Source: Microcaldota archaeon (GTDB lineage: Archaea; Micrarchaeota; Micrarchaeia; Micrarchaeales; Micrarchaeaceae). Taken from it: a stretch of DNA of 59,548 bases. Of the stretch, positions 46,977 to 55,599 are shown one piece after another. The position numbers and the translations under genes are program-made. Each line of letters begins with the position of its first letter. Within the stretch, counting starts at the first letter, position 1. The stretch lies in NCBI GenBank assembly GCA_021791535.1, contig JAJYWI010000014.1, positions 1-59,548 on the forward strand. The letters are read 5' to 3'. A model generated the notes under the pieces. It was not told the origin of the DNA. It saw only the letters and a program-made list of their open reading frames with translations, and made no database searches.

Positions 46977-48461
46977 TCATACGAACTTTGCCAGGCCTAG
47001 CAGCTGCGTATCTCCTCCGAGTATGCCGGAAAGGCCGATTATCGCAGAGAGCGTTATCATGATGTTAAGTATAGGCAGCAGGTAAGCGGATATGCCGTAT
47101 ATGCCATACGAGTTTACCAGCATGAAAAGCGTGCTTTCCGCCTGCGATGGCGAGCATTGGTACGGCACCACCAAGAACGGCGCGCCGGCGACGAGAGAGC
47201 CAGCAAGAGCGCCTACAAGCGATACGAGGCTGACGAATGGGACCAGCTCGGCCAGCCCGTCCAGGCTCTCCGCGATCGGCGGGTTGCCGTATGGCGGCCA
47301 GCATCCGTTTGCTGCCACTATCGAAGCAATTGAAGGGAATACGTAGAAGTTAGGGACATATGCGGAGCCGCTTACCGTGCCGCCGCTGAGGTCGCCGTTG
47401 TCGCCGGGCAGCGCCCCTATCGGATAAAACCCTGATGTCGGGGCGTTGAATCCGTATATGGTGCTTATGCTGTTTGGCAGCGGGCTCAGCACGTTGCTTG
47501 GCGAGTATACCGGGACGTTGGCCAGGCCGCGTCCGAGCGTCAGGTACTGTATCGAGAAGGATAGTGGGTAGAACAGCACAGCCCCGACAGCGACGGCTAT
47601 GAACAGCCCCCCTATCTTCCTTGTGAACATCGTCGCCCTCAGCACCAGGCCTATGAATATCAGGAATGGCCAGATGTACAGGAAGAGCGAGACGAATGTC
47701 AGCTGCAGCACGAACGCCTCCACAGCCGTGGTAAGCAGCACGCCCAGGGTCGTCATTCCGCCGTATATCATGTTGAGCCCGGCGAGAGGGGTGCCGCTGA
47801 TTTCGGCGTCATATACCGGATACGTCGCCACCACGAACGGGATCGGCGGTATCAGGCATTGGGTTGGCCCGGTTGTGCATATCGAGAACGTAGGGGTGAA
47901 CTTGGAGAGGAATCCCAGATATGAATCGAAAACGAAAAGCGAATTAATGTTCACTATTGATTGGTATGTCAGGTTCTCGAGCACGACTCCGGACGCGGCC
48001 AGAGGATAGTCTATCTGGTAGGTTATGTCCTTTGACGGCGAGCTGGCCACTGAGCACAGTATCGCGCCGAAGCCGTTGCTCTTGGTGAGCAGCGGCACAG
48101 GGGTGGACCCGCCTGGCGCTGCGTTGTTGCTTACGGTGTTGCACAGGTTGCTTATCGCGGTATGGCTCAGCAGGTCGGTGCCGTTGAGCATCGACACGAA
48201 CAATCCGGAGAACAGCGCGAGCGAGAAGATTATCACAACCATTATGACAGCCGTGCCGATCAGCTGGTAGAGCTCTGCGCGAGCTGACTGCTTCAGGCTG
48301 CCGTTGTTCAGCATGTATCCCAGCATGTACCATATGCCTATTATCAGGCCGTCCAGCAACAGCGCCGCAACCACCAGTGGAACGAGCGAAGCCTGCACGC
48401 TGGGGAAGAGCGTGGGCGCTGTGATTGCGAGCGCGCCAATCACTGCTGCTGAGCCAACCAT
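46977..48461 (-). CDS. Paralog 4 of the six-member membrane family
   Basis: GLVLRATMFTRKIGGLFIAVAVGAVLFYP. Confidence 0.65.
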   Translation of the reverse strand: MVGSAAVIGALAITAPTLFPSVQASLVPLVVAALLLDGLIIGIWYMLGYMLNNGSLKQSARAELYQLIGTAVIMVVIIFSLALFSGLFVSMLNGTDLLSHTAISNLCNTVSNNAAPGGSTPVPLLTKSNGFGAILCSVASSPSKDITYQIDYPLAASGVVLENLTYQSIVNINSLFVFDSYLGFLSKFTPTFSICTTGPTQCLIPPIPFVVATYPVYDAEISGTPLAGLNMIYGGMTTLGVLLTTAVEAFVLQLTFVSLFLYIWPFLIFIGLVLRATMFTRKIGGLFIAVAVGAVLFYPLSFSIQYLTLGRGLANVPVYSPSNVLSPLPNSISTIYGFNAPTSGFYPIGALPGDNGDLSGGTVSGSAYVPNFYVFPSIASIVAANGCWPPYGNPPIAESLDGLAELVPFVSLVSLVGALAGSLVAGAPFLVVPYQCSPSQAESTLFMLVNSYGIYGISAYLLPILNIMITLSAIIGLSGILGGDTQLLGLAKFV

Positions 48462-48465
48462 AGTA

Positions 48466-49686
48466 TCACGACGACCAGAACCTCGCCTGCCCCTCTATTC
48501 CGGAGTTAAGCGCCCTTGTCAGGCCCATGGCGAACGCCACGGTTATCCCGACGTCTATGGCGAAGAGGACAGCGCCTACAAAGATGAACTGCGCGGTATC
48601 ATCGACCAGCGTCTGCATGTCATCAAGCACTACGATCGGGTCCAGCCCTGGGAGTCCCAATGAAACCGCAGCGCTTATCAGCGTGCCTATCGCAGGCACA
48701 GGCAGCGGCCCCAATGATGTCTGGTAGCTGCTTGACTGCGTCGAGGAGAACAATCCTGGCGGCAGCGAGCTAACGGTATACGGGGCAAGGTACTGCGAAA
48801 GCGGGTTCGACCCTGGTGAGCTGCCGCCCATAGAGAGGCAGCTCTGGTGCCCGTACAACCAGCTCATTATGCAGGGGTCGAACGAGATCGCAAGCGGATA
48901 GACTATATACGCTGCGATCGCTATCGCAAGCACGGTGTTTGCCGCACTGCGCAGGCCAGGGCCTGCTGCGGCGTACGCGAACGAGCGCATAGCTAGCGCA
49001 ACAGGCAGCACGATTACGAACGCGGTCGCCTGTATCACCGGAAGGGCTAGCCATTGGACGAAGAGCATCGCTAGCGCTGTTATCAGCAGCGGGGCGAAGA
49101 AGCCAAGCAGCAGCGTTGAGATTATGCCGTACATCTTGCCCAGGTCGAAGCCAAACGGGAATTCGACCTGGAGGAAGCCGAGATTTACATTCGGCGTTAG
49201 ATATTTCTCGATAAATTTCGCAACCTTGGCATTCCCCAACACCAGGTCAGGCAAATCGTTATAGAACACCGACGTTATCGAAAAGCTTATCGAGTATGAA
49301 TAGATGTTGGTGAGCAGGGTGAGCCCTGTGTTGAATGTAAGGTCGCCTATGTAGAGCTCGCTGGTCGTTATCGGGGATTGGGACGACCCTTTTGTTATGG
49401 AGCCGCTTATCGATGAGGATATGCTGCATGCGGTTACTGAGAACGCGAGCACAAGCAGGAGTATTGCCACGGATATCACAAGCTCGACCATCTCCGCGCG
49501 GGTCACGGCCGTGATCCTGCCGCCTGTCCTCGGCGGAAGCACCCTTGATATGACGTACACCATCGTGACTATGGAGAAGCTCGCGAGTATTACCAGGAAA
49601 TTGACCGGCAGGAACGAGTTCGTGTAGCTTGTCGCCCCGTATAAGTTGCACGATTGGTATCCTACCAGGGGTATTCCTACTACCAT
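48466..49686 (-). CDS. Paralog 5 (divergent) of the six-member membrane family
   Basis: PVALAMRSFAYAAAGPGLRSAANTVLAIAIAAYIVYP. Confidence 0.6.
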   Translation of the reverse strand: MVVGIPLVGYQSCNLYGATSYTNSFLPVNFLVILASFSIVTMVYVISRVLPPRTGGRITAVTRAEMVELVISVAILLLVLAFSVTACSISSSISGSITKGSSQSPITTSELYIGDLTFNTGLTLLTNIYSYSISFSITSVFYNDLPDLVLGNAKVAKFIEKYLTPNVNLGFLQVEFPFGFDLGKMYGIISTLLLGFFAPLLITALAMLFVQWLALPVIQATAFVIVLPVALAMRSFAYAAAGPGLRSAANTVLAIAIAAYIVYPLAISFDPCIMSWLYGHQSCLSMGGSSPGSNPLSQYLAPYTVSSLPPGLFSSTQSSSYQTSLGPLPVPAIGTLISAAVSLGLPGLDPIVVLDDMQTLVDDTAQFIFVGAVLFAIDVGITVAFAMGLTRALNSGIEGQARFWSS

Positions 49687-49690
49687 GCTA

Positions 49691-50893
49691 TCACGCCAGC
49701 TTCAGCCTGCCTCCCACGCCAAGGCGTATGCTGCCGCCGAGGAGCGTGGCTATGTTCTGCGCAATTGTGTAAACTATGAAAAGGTCGAGCACCATCAGCA
49801 CGAGCTGCACTATCAGCGGGTAGAGGAAGTACTGTATGCCGTTGAAGGCAGGATAGATGCTTGACAGGCTGCCGACGCCGTCGATGAACCCCGCAGTGTT
49901 CTGCGGCGGTATGCCTGCGGAGACGACGCTGAAGATTGCGCATTCGAATCCGCCGAATATGCCTACGCCGGCGCACAGGCCTGTGGGGGCATAAGCCGCG
50001 AGCGTGCCTGTGACAGGCACGTTCAGCACCACGAGCGTAGTAGGGTAGACGAGCGACAGCGCTATGCCGATAGCTATCAGCGTCCCTCCTATCCCCCTTA
50101 TGAAGGGTATGGCCCTGAGTATTATCCCTATTGGCAGGAAAAGGAGCAGCCCTATCTGCATCACCACAGGCAGGAGGTCTGACTGGACTGTGAAGAGCAG
50201 GTACATGGGCATTATTATAAAGTTGAACGCGTCCCTTATCAGGGAGTAGTTGGCTATGCCGGCCGGAGTAGTCGTCTCTATCGTCGTGCTCGAGTAGAGG
50301 TTCGCGATGAACCCGAAGTGGAACCACACCGGGAACGGCGGGAAAGGTATTATCGGGAAGGGAGTCCAGAGCCCCAGTAAGAAGCTCTTGAGGAAGCCTA
50401 TGCCGAGCGAGAGCCCGGTTATGTACGAGAAAGCGTCAGACGCGACGGTTTGCTCCTGGAGGAGATAGCCTGACGCTGCGGAATACAGGAAGCCGAGATT
50501 GCCCTCTATGCTGGATGGGCTGATCGATGGGGCCAGCTGGGTTGATTGATACGCCAATATGGCCGCTATGCCGCTCAGTATAGCTAGCGTAGCGATAACG
50601 ATCACTATGATTATCGCGCTCTTCGCTGTCTCCTTCAGCTCGTTCCTGTACCAGCCCTTCAGGCTATCTATGCTGATGACCTCGCCTAGCATGTAGGTTA
50701 TAGCTACGAGCGCCAGTGAGAGCATTATGCCGATAGCAGCAAGAGGTATCGCGTTTGTCAGGCAGGTGCCCATGTCTGTCGTTTTGCCAAGTATTATGCA
50801 GTTTACAGACTGAGCGCCTGGCAGCGCTGCTAAGGATGATGCCGTCAGGAGAGAAACTGCGATCAGCAGCGCTGCATGAGGGCCCATGCGCAT
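49691..50893 (-). CDS. Paralog 6 of the six-member membrane family
   Basis: GIILRAIPFIRGIGGTLIAIGIALSLVYP; start among 50908/50893/50887 uncertain. Confidence 0.65.
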   Translation of the reverse strand: MRMGPHAALLIAVSLLTASSLAALPGAQSVNCIILGKTTDMGTCLTNAIPLAAIGIMLSLALVAITYMLGEVISIDSLKGWYRNELKETAKSAIIIVIVIATLAILSGIAAILAYQSTQLAPSISPSSIEGNLGFLYSAASGYLLQEQTVASDAFSYITGLSLGIGFLKSFLLGLWTPFPIIPFPPFPVWFHFGFIANLYSSTTIETTTPAGIANYSLIRDAFNFIIMPMYLLFTVQSDLLPVVMQIGLLLFLPIGIILRAIPFIRGIGGTLIAIGIALSLVYPTTLVVLNVPVTGTLAAYAPTGLCAGVGIFGGFECAIFSVVSAGIPPQNTAGFIDGVGSLSSIYPAFNGIQYFLYPLIVQLVLMVLDLFIVYTIAQNIATLLGGSIRLGVGGRLKLA

Positions 50894-50930
50894 GCTACGG
50901 CATCTCAAGAAAGGTATTAAGCGTTATCCC

Positions 50931-51662
50931 TCATCTCTTCAGCAGGGCGAACCTCTTCATGTACATCTGGCCTTGCAGCACGGCCAGGAAGGGCAGTATG
51001 AACAGCGAATCGAAGACCAGCATCGCGTATCTTGATACCAGGGTTCCGCTCACCGTTATGAATATGAAATCGAAAACCGATATTATAACGATGGAGAGGA
51101 CAAGCCAGAGCACGAAGTAATCGAACCTCTTGAAGAAGTAGGCTGCGCTCGCCCTCATCGAGTGCCAGATGCTGCTCTCGTCTATCACTATTGATGGAGG
51201 CGCGTAGAAGAAAAATGGTATGAAGGCCAGGCCGACTATTGCTGCTACGATCCCAGCGGCTCCGGTGCCGTATGAAATCAGGCTAGCCGCCATAACTATG
51301 GCCGTGTATAAGAGCAGCACGATGAACACCCTGCCTGTGTACTTCTCGAGCCCGTCGAACACCTCGTGCCTTATCCTCGTCTTTGTGCGGCTGTGCTTGA
51401 CTATGACGTTTATAGCCACTATGGCGAAGCTGAGGAAGAGCAGCGAGAACACCGTTGAGGCTATTATGACTGCTGCCGAAGGCGCAGTGAGGTTCACGAA
51501 TATGCTTGATGTCCTTACGAATATCGCTCCTATGTCGGTGAACGAGGGAAGCGAGACGAATATAGGTATTAGGAGGGCTATGACGAAGGATATGGAGAAG
51601 AGGAGCAGGAGCCCGAGCTTGCCGAAGTAGGTCTCTAATGCGTAGGAAAGCACATTCGTCAT
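50931..51662 (-). CDS. Polytopic membrane protein (243 aa)
   Basis: About 6 TM helices, co-directional with the cluster. Confidence 0.6.
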   Translation of the reverse strand: MTNVLSYALETYFGKLGLLLLFSISFVIALLIPIFVSLPSFTDIGAIFVRTSSIFVNLTAPSAAVIIASTVFSLLFLSFAIVAINVIVKHSRTKTRIRHEVFDGLEKYTGRVFIVLLLYTAIVMAASLISYGTGAAGIVAAIVGLAFIPFFFYAPPSIVIDESSIWHSMRASAAYFFKRFDYFVLWLVLSIVIISVFDFIFITVSGTLVSRYAMLVFDSLFILPFLAVLQGQMYMKRFALLKR

Positions 51663-51728
51663 CCTATCACTAGTGATAACTCACAAAAACAATAAAAAGG
51701 CGTAGGAATGGCTGTCCGGGCTGCTGCG

Positions 51729-52130
51729 TTATGATATCGGGGTGTAGCCGTTGCACGTCGTGCCTGCAGCGGTGTTGCCTGTTATCACTCCGAGTATGAA
51801 AGGCGCGGAGAGCGCGATTATGACGCCGACTATGCCTCCAACTATCATGCCCATCCCATAGCCCTGCATGCTGCTCTTGAGGTTCCCTGGGAGCACGTGG
51901 CTTCCAGCGTACATCGCAGCCCCTATTATTATAAGGAGAAGGCCTAGGACGAATATTATAGTGTGCACCAATGCGTATATGCCGCAGATCGTATTGGTGA
52001 CATTGGTCGATAAGGTCTGCGAGACTGTGAACGCTGAAAGAAGGCTGCTCACCATGAGCAGCGACATGCCTATCAGGAAGATTCTCCTTGTTGTGCCGTA
52101 GTCTGGAAGGAGGTTACTTAGCTTCACCAT
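51729..52130 (-). CDS. VirB2/TrbC/CedA1-like pilin candidate
   Basis: Signal-like N-terminal TM then ICGIYALVHTIIFVLGLLLIIIGAAMYAGSHVLPGNLKSSMQGYGMGMIVGGIVGVIIALSAPFILGVI: two TMs separated by a short basic/Gly loop. Confidence 0.5.
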   Translation of the reverse strand: MVKLSNLLPDYGTTRRIFLIGMSLLMVSSLLSAFTVSQTLSTNVTNTICGIYALVHTIIFVLGLLLIIIGAAMYAGSHVLPGNLKSSMQGYGMGMIVGGIVGVIIALSAPFILGVITGNTAAGTTCNGYTPIS

Positions 52131-52209
52131 ATGCCTCTCACGTCGTCTCTTCATATTCAACAAGCTAATTTAAAAACCTTTCGCAGCCGTCAGGCTTGGA
52201 TTTCTGCTC

Positions 52210-53664
52210 CTATTTTCTCCTGAAAATCTGCCCCTCCTTCGTGTCCTCAACGATTATGCCATACTTCTCCATAAGCACCTTCCTTATCTCGTCCGCCCTG
52301 CTGAAATCGCCCTTCGCCCTCGCCGTGGCCCTCTCATCCAGCAGCGCACTTTCCTCGGCGCTCAGCGCGGCACCGCCTATTGCATAATGCCTGCCCAGAT
52401 TGAGGCCGAGCACGCTGTCCATCTCAAGCATAGCCTTCGCCGCGGCCCTGGCCTCGCCCCTGCTCATCCTGCCGGACCCGAGTCTGGCGCCGGCCACGTT
52501 CATCAGCGAGTGCATGGCGGAGAGCGCCTCAGGCATGCTCACATCATCGTTAAGCCTCGCGAAGAACCTCCTCTTAATGGCGCCGAGCTGCCTCTTGAAT
52601 GCGGCTGTGTCTTCGTTCAGCGCGGTGCTATGCACAGAGGAGAGGCGCTCCATGAACGAATAGATGCCTGAGAGCTCATTCTCAGACCCTTTCAACGCCT
52701 CGAACGTGAAGTTCAGCGTCTGCCTGTAGTTGGCAGACATCAGGAAGAGCCTTAGCGCCATAGGATTATGCCCTTTCGCCAGTATGTCCTTGACCGTGTA
52801 TATGTTTTTTGCCGACTTGGACATCTTCTTCCCATCTACTACCAAGAATTCGCAGTGCACCCAGTAGTTGGCTAGCCGCTCGCCGGTCGCGCCCTCCGAC
52901 TGAGCTATCTCGTTTGGGTGGTGTATCATAAGATGGTCTATCCCGCCGCAGTGCACGTCGAAGTGGTTCCCCAGGTATTTCATGCTCATAGCGCTGCATT
53001 CCAGGTGCCAGCCTGGGAAGCCCCTCCCCCACGGCGAGTCCCAGACCATCTCGCGCATCTCGGGGCTTGCGAACCTCCACACCGCGAAATCTGTGAGGTG
53101 CCTTTTGCCCTCGACCTTCTCTACGCGGGCCCCCTCCTTCAGCCGCGAATTGAGCTGCTTGAAGCTCATGCCGGTCAGCTTGCCGTAGCCCTTGAACCTC
53201 GATGTGTCGAAGTAGATGCCGTTGCTTGCCTGGTAGAGGAAGCCCTTGTCGCCTAGCTCCTTAACTAGCTTCAGCATATCTGGTATGTGGTCAGATGCCC
53301 TTGGCATAACATCAGGCATCAGCACATTGAGCAACTTAAGGTCATCCAGGTATATGCCGGTGTAGAAATCGGCGATCTCTCGCATGCTCTTGCGCTCCTT
53401 CTCGGCCTCGAGCCTCAGCTTGTCGTCTCCGGAATCGGCATCACTGGTCAGGTGCCCCACGTCCGTTATGTTCTGCACGTGCCTGACAGAGTAGCCGTTG
53501 CGCAGAAGCACCCTCTTCAGTATGTCCTGGTTCACATAGCTCCTCAGGTTGCCAATGTGCGCAGAGTAGTAGACGGTTATCCCGCAGGTGTACATTCCGA
53601 CGTTCCTGCCGTCTATCGGCCTGAAGCGCTGCTTCCTCCTGCCCATGCTGTTGTATAGCATCAT
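52210..53664 (-). CDS. cysS: Cysteinyl-tRNA synthetase
   Basis: GMYTCGITVYYSAHIGNLRSYVNQDILKRVL; WHLECSAMSMKYLG; KMSKSAKN. Confidence 0.95.
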   Translation of the reverse strand: MMLYNSMGRRKQRFRPIDGRNVGMYTCGITVYYSAHIGNLRSYVNQDILKRVLLRNGYSVRHVQNITDVGHLTSDADSGDDKLRLEAEKERKSMREIADFYTGIYLDDLKLLNVLMPDVMPRASDHIPDMLKLVKELGDKGFLYQASNGIYFDTSRFKGYGKLTGMSFKQLNSRLKEGARVEKVEGKRHLTDFAVWRFASPEMREMVWDSPWGRGFPGWHLECSAMSMKYLGNHFDVHCGGIDHLMIHHPNEIAQSEGATGERLANYWVHCEFLVVDGKKMSKSAKNIYTVKDILAKGHNPMALRLFLMSANYRQTLNFTFEALKGSENELSGIYSFMERLSSVHSTALNEDTAAFKRQLGAIKRRFFARLNDDVSMPEALSAMHSLMNVAGARLGSGRMSRGEARAAAKAMLEMDSVLGLNLGRHYAIGGAALSAEESALLDERATARAKGDFSRADEIRKVLMEKYGIIVEDTKEGQIFRRK

Positions 53665-53830
53665 GTTGCATCGCAGATACTTGCACATAATGCTTATATA
53701 GACATTTTGTATTGGTTGGAAAGGTGTCCGCATGGGGATAGCGGCTCGCCCCGAACATAGGCTTGCGCCGGCACAGGTGCAAGGTTAATATCTGTTCGTT
53801 TTCTAATAGAGCTGTAGCTTTGTGGTGGCT

Positions 53831-55522
53831 ATGAAGATACTGCAGCTTGACGTTGAGAGCATAGAGTACGAGCCTGTGGAGCCAGAGATAAAGGTTCACG
53901 ACAAGGCCGAGAGGAAGAGCACCAGGATCAGCGGGGCCCTGGCGCTTTTCGTGTCTGTCGAGAGGGGCGACACCGATGCGTATGCCAGCAAGGCTGTTAA
54001 GGATGCTGTCGACTTCGCTAAGAAGCAGAAGATAGCGAACATGGTGATATACCCGTTCGCGCACATCAGCGACGACCTCGAGGAGCCGCAGAGGGCGATG
54101 AACCTCCTTGACTACATGGCAAAGGAGGCGGGAAAGAGCAAACTGCAGGTGCACAAGGCGCCGTTCGGATGGAACAAGCGGCTATCGTTCGCTACAAGGG
54201 GGCACCCTCTTGCTGAAACGCTGAAAAGCTACGGCGCAGCTGAGAAATCGAAAGGCGCGCCGAAGCAGAGGAAGTACGACGTATCGCTTGTCAGGAAGGC
54301 AGACTGGGCAGGGCTGCCGGAGAACGACCACAGGAGCATAGCCGAGAGGATGGACCTATTCAGCTTCCAGGAGGTCAGCCCTGGCATGGTCTACTGGCAC
54401 CCGAAGGGCTTCATAATATTCGACGAGCTTGTCAAGTACATAAAAGAGACCCTGAACAATTACGGCTACCAGGTTATAGCGGCGCCATCGATGGCTGACA
54501 CTGCGCTGTGGAGCGTAAGCGGCCACATAGACCATTTCAGGGAGAACATGTTCATCTTCGAGGCCAACGACCATGAGCTAGGGATGAAGCCGATGGGCTG
54601 CCCGTTCGCTATGATGATATACAAGTCTAGGAGCAGGAGCTACAGGGAGCTGCCGATGAGGCTCGCAGACTTCGACAGGCTGTACAGGAACGAGATAAGC
54701 GGTGCGCTGAGCGGCCTTTTCAGGGTGAGGGAGCTAACCCAGGACGACGCGCACATATTCGTGACAGAGGAGCAGATAGAGGAGGAGCTGGTAGTGCTGC
54801 TCAAGCTTGTGCACGAGTTCTACAGCAGGTTCGGGCTGGACTACAAGCCAAAGCTATCCACAATGCCTGACAGCCACCTGGGCACAGAGGAGATGTGGGA
54901 GAAGGCGACAGACGCGCTGAAGAAGGCGCTGAAGAGGAACGGCATGAAGTACGAGGTGAAGGAAAAGGAGGGCGCCTTCTACGGGCCTAAGATAGACTAC
55001 GACATAAAGGATTCGCTAGGCAGGGAGTGGCAGTGCGCTACAGTGCAGCTCGACTACCAGCTGCCGCAGAGGTTCGGGCTGCGATACGCCGGAGAGGACG
55101 GAAAGGAGCACACGCCGGTTGTGATACACAGAGTTATTTACGGGTCGCTTGAGAGGTTCCTCGGCGTGCTGATCGAGCACCTGAACGGCAGGTTCCCGAC
55201 ATGGCTCTCCCCTGTGCAGGCCAGGGTCATAACTGTATCGGAGCAGGCGAACAAATACGCGTACGAGCTCTACGACCGGCTCAGGAAGGAGGGCATCAGG
55301 GTCGATGCGGATGCGTCAGACAAGACCATAGAATACAAGATACGCGAGGCGCAGATGCAGAAGATACCGTACATGATAGTGCTTGGCAAGAAGGAGGCCG
55401 AGTCAAAGAAGGTATCAGTAAGGAGCAGGTCGGGGAAGCAGAGGATGGGCATCGGCGCAGATGAGTTTATTTCTATGATCAAGAAAGAGATATCCGAAAG
55501 GAGCTCAGACCAGCCATTCTGA
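53831..55522 (+). CDS. thrS: Threonyl-tRNA synthetase (archaeal type with N-terminal editing domain)
   Basis: MKILQLDVESIEYEPVEPEI...VIYPFAHISDDL; catalytic core YRNEISGALSGLFRVRELTQDDAHIF; WLSPVQARV. Confidence 0.95.
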   Translation: MKILQLDVESIEYEPVEPEIKVHDKAERKSTRISGALALFVSVERGDTDAYASKAVKDAVDFAKKQKIANMVIYPFAHISDDLEEPQRAMNLLDYMAKEAGKSKLQVHKAPFGWNKRLSFATRGHPLAETLKSYGAAEKSKGAPKQRKYDVSLVRKADWAGLPENDHRSIAERMDLFSFQEVSPGMVYWHPKGFIIFDELVKYIKETLNNYGYQVIAAPSMADTALWSVSGHIDHFRENMFIFEANDHELGMKPMGCPFAMMIYKSRSRSYRELPMRLADFDRLYRNEISGALSGLFRVRELTQDDAHIFVTEEQIEEELVVLLKLVHEFYSRFGLDYKPKLSTMPDSHLGTEEMWEKATDALKKALKRNGMKYEVKEKEGAFYGPKIDYDIKDSLGREWQCATVQLDYQLPQRFGLRYAGEDGKEHTPVVIHRVIYGSLERFLGVLIEHLNGRFPTWLSPVQARVITVSEQANKYAYELYDRLRKEGIRVDADASDKTIEYKIREAQMQKIPYMIVLGKKEAESKKVSVRSRSGKQRMGIGADEFISMIKKEISERSSDQPF

Positions 55523-55599
55523 CGCTCCAGGCATATCTTTTTAGCACTTGGCGGCGAGAGTATTGCAAAAGCCATGTCTTCAACTTCCTGACTGATTAG

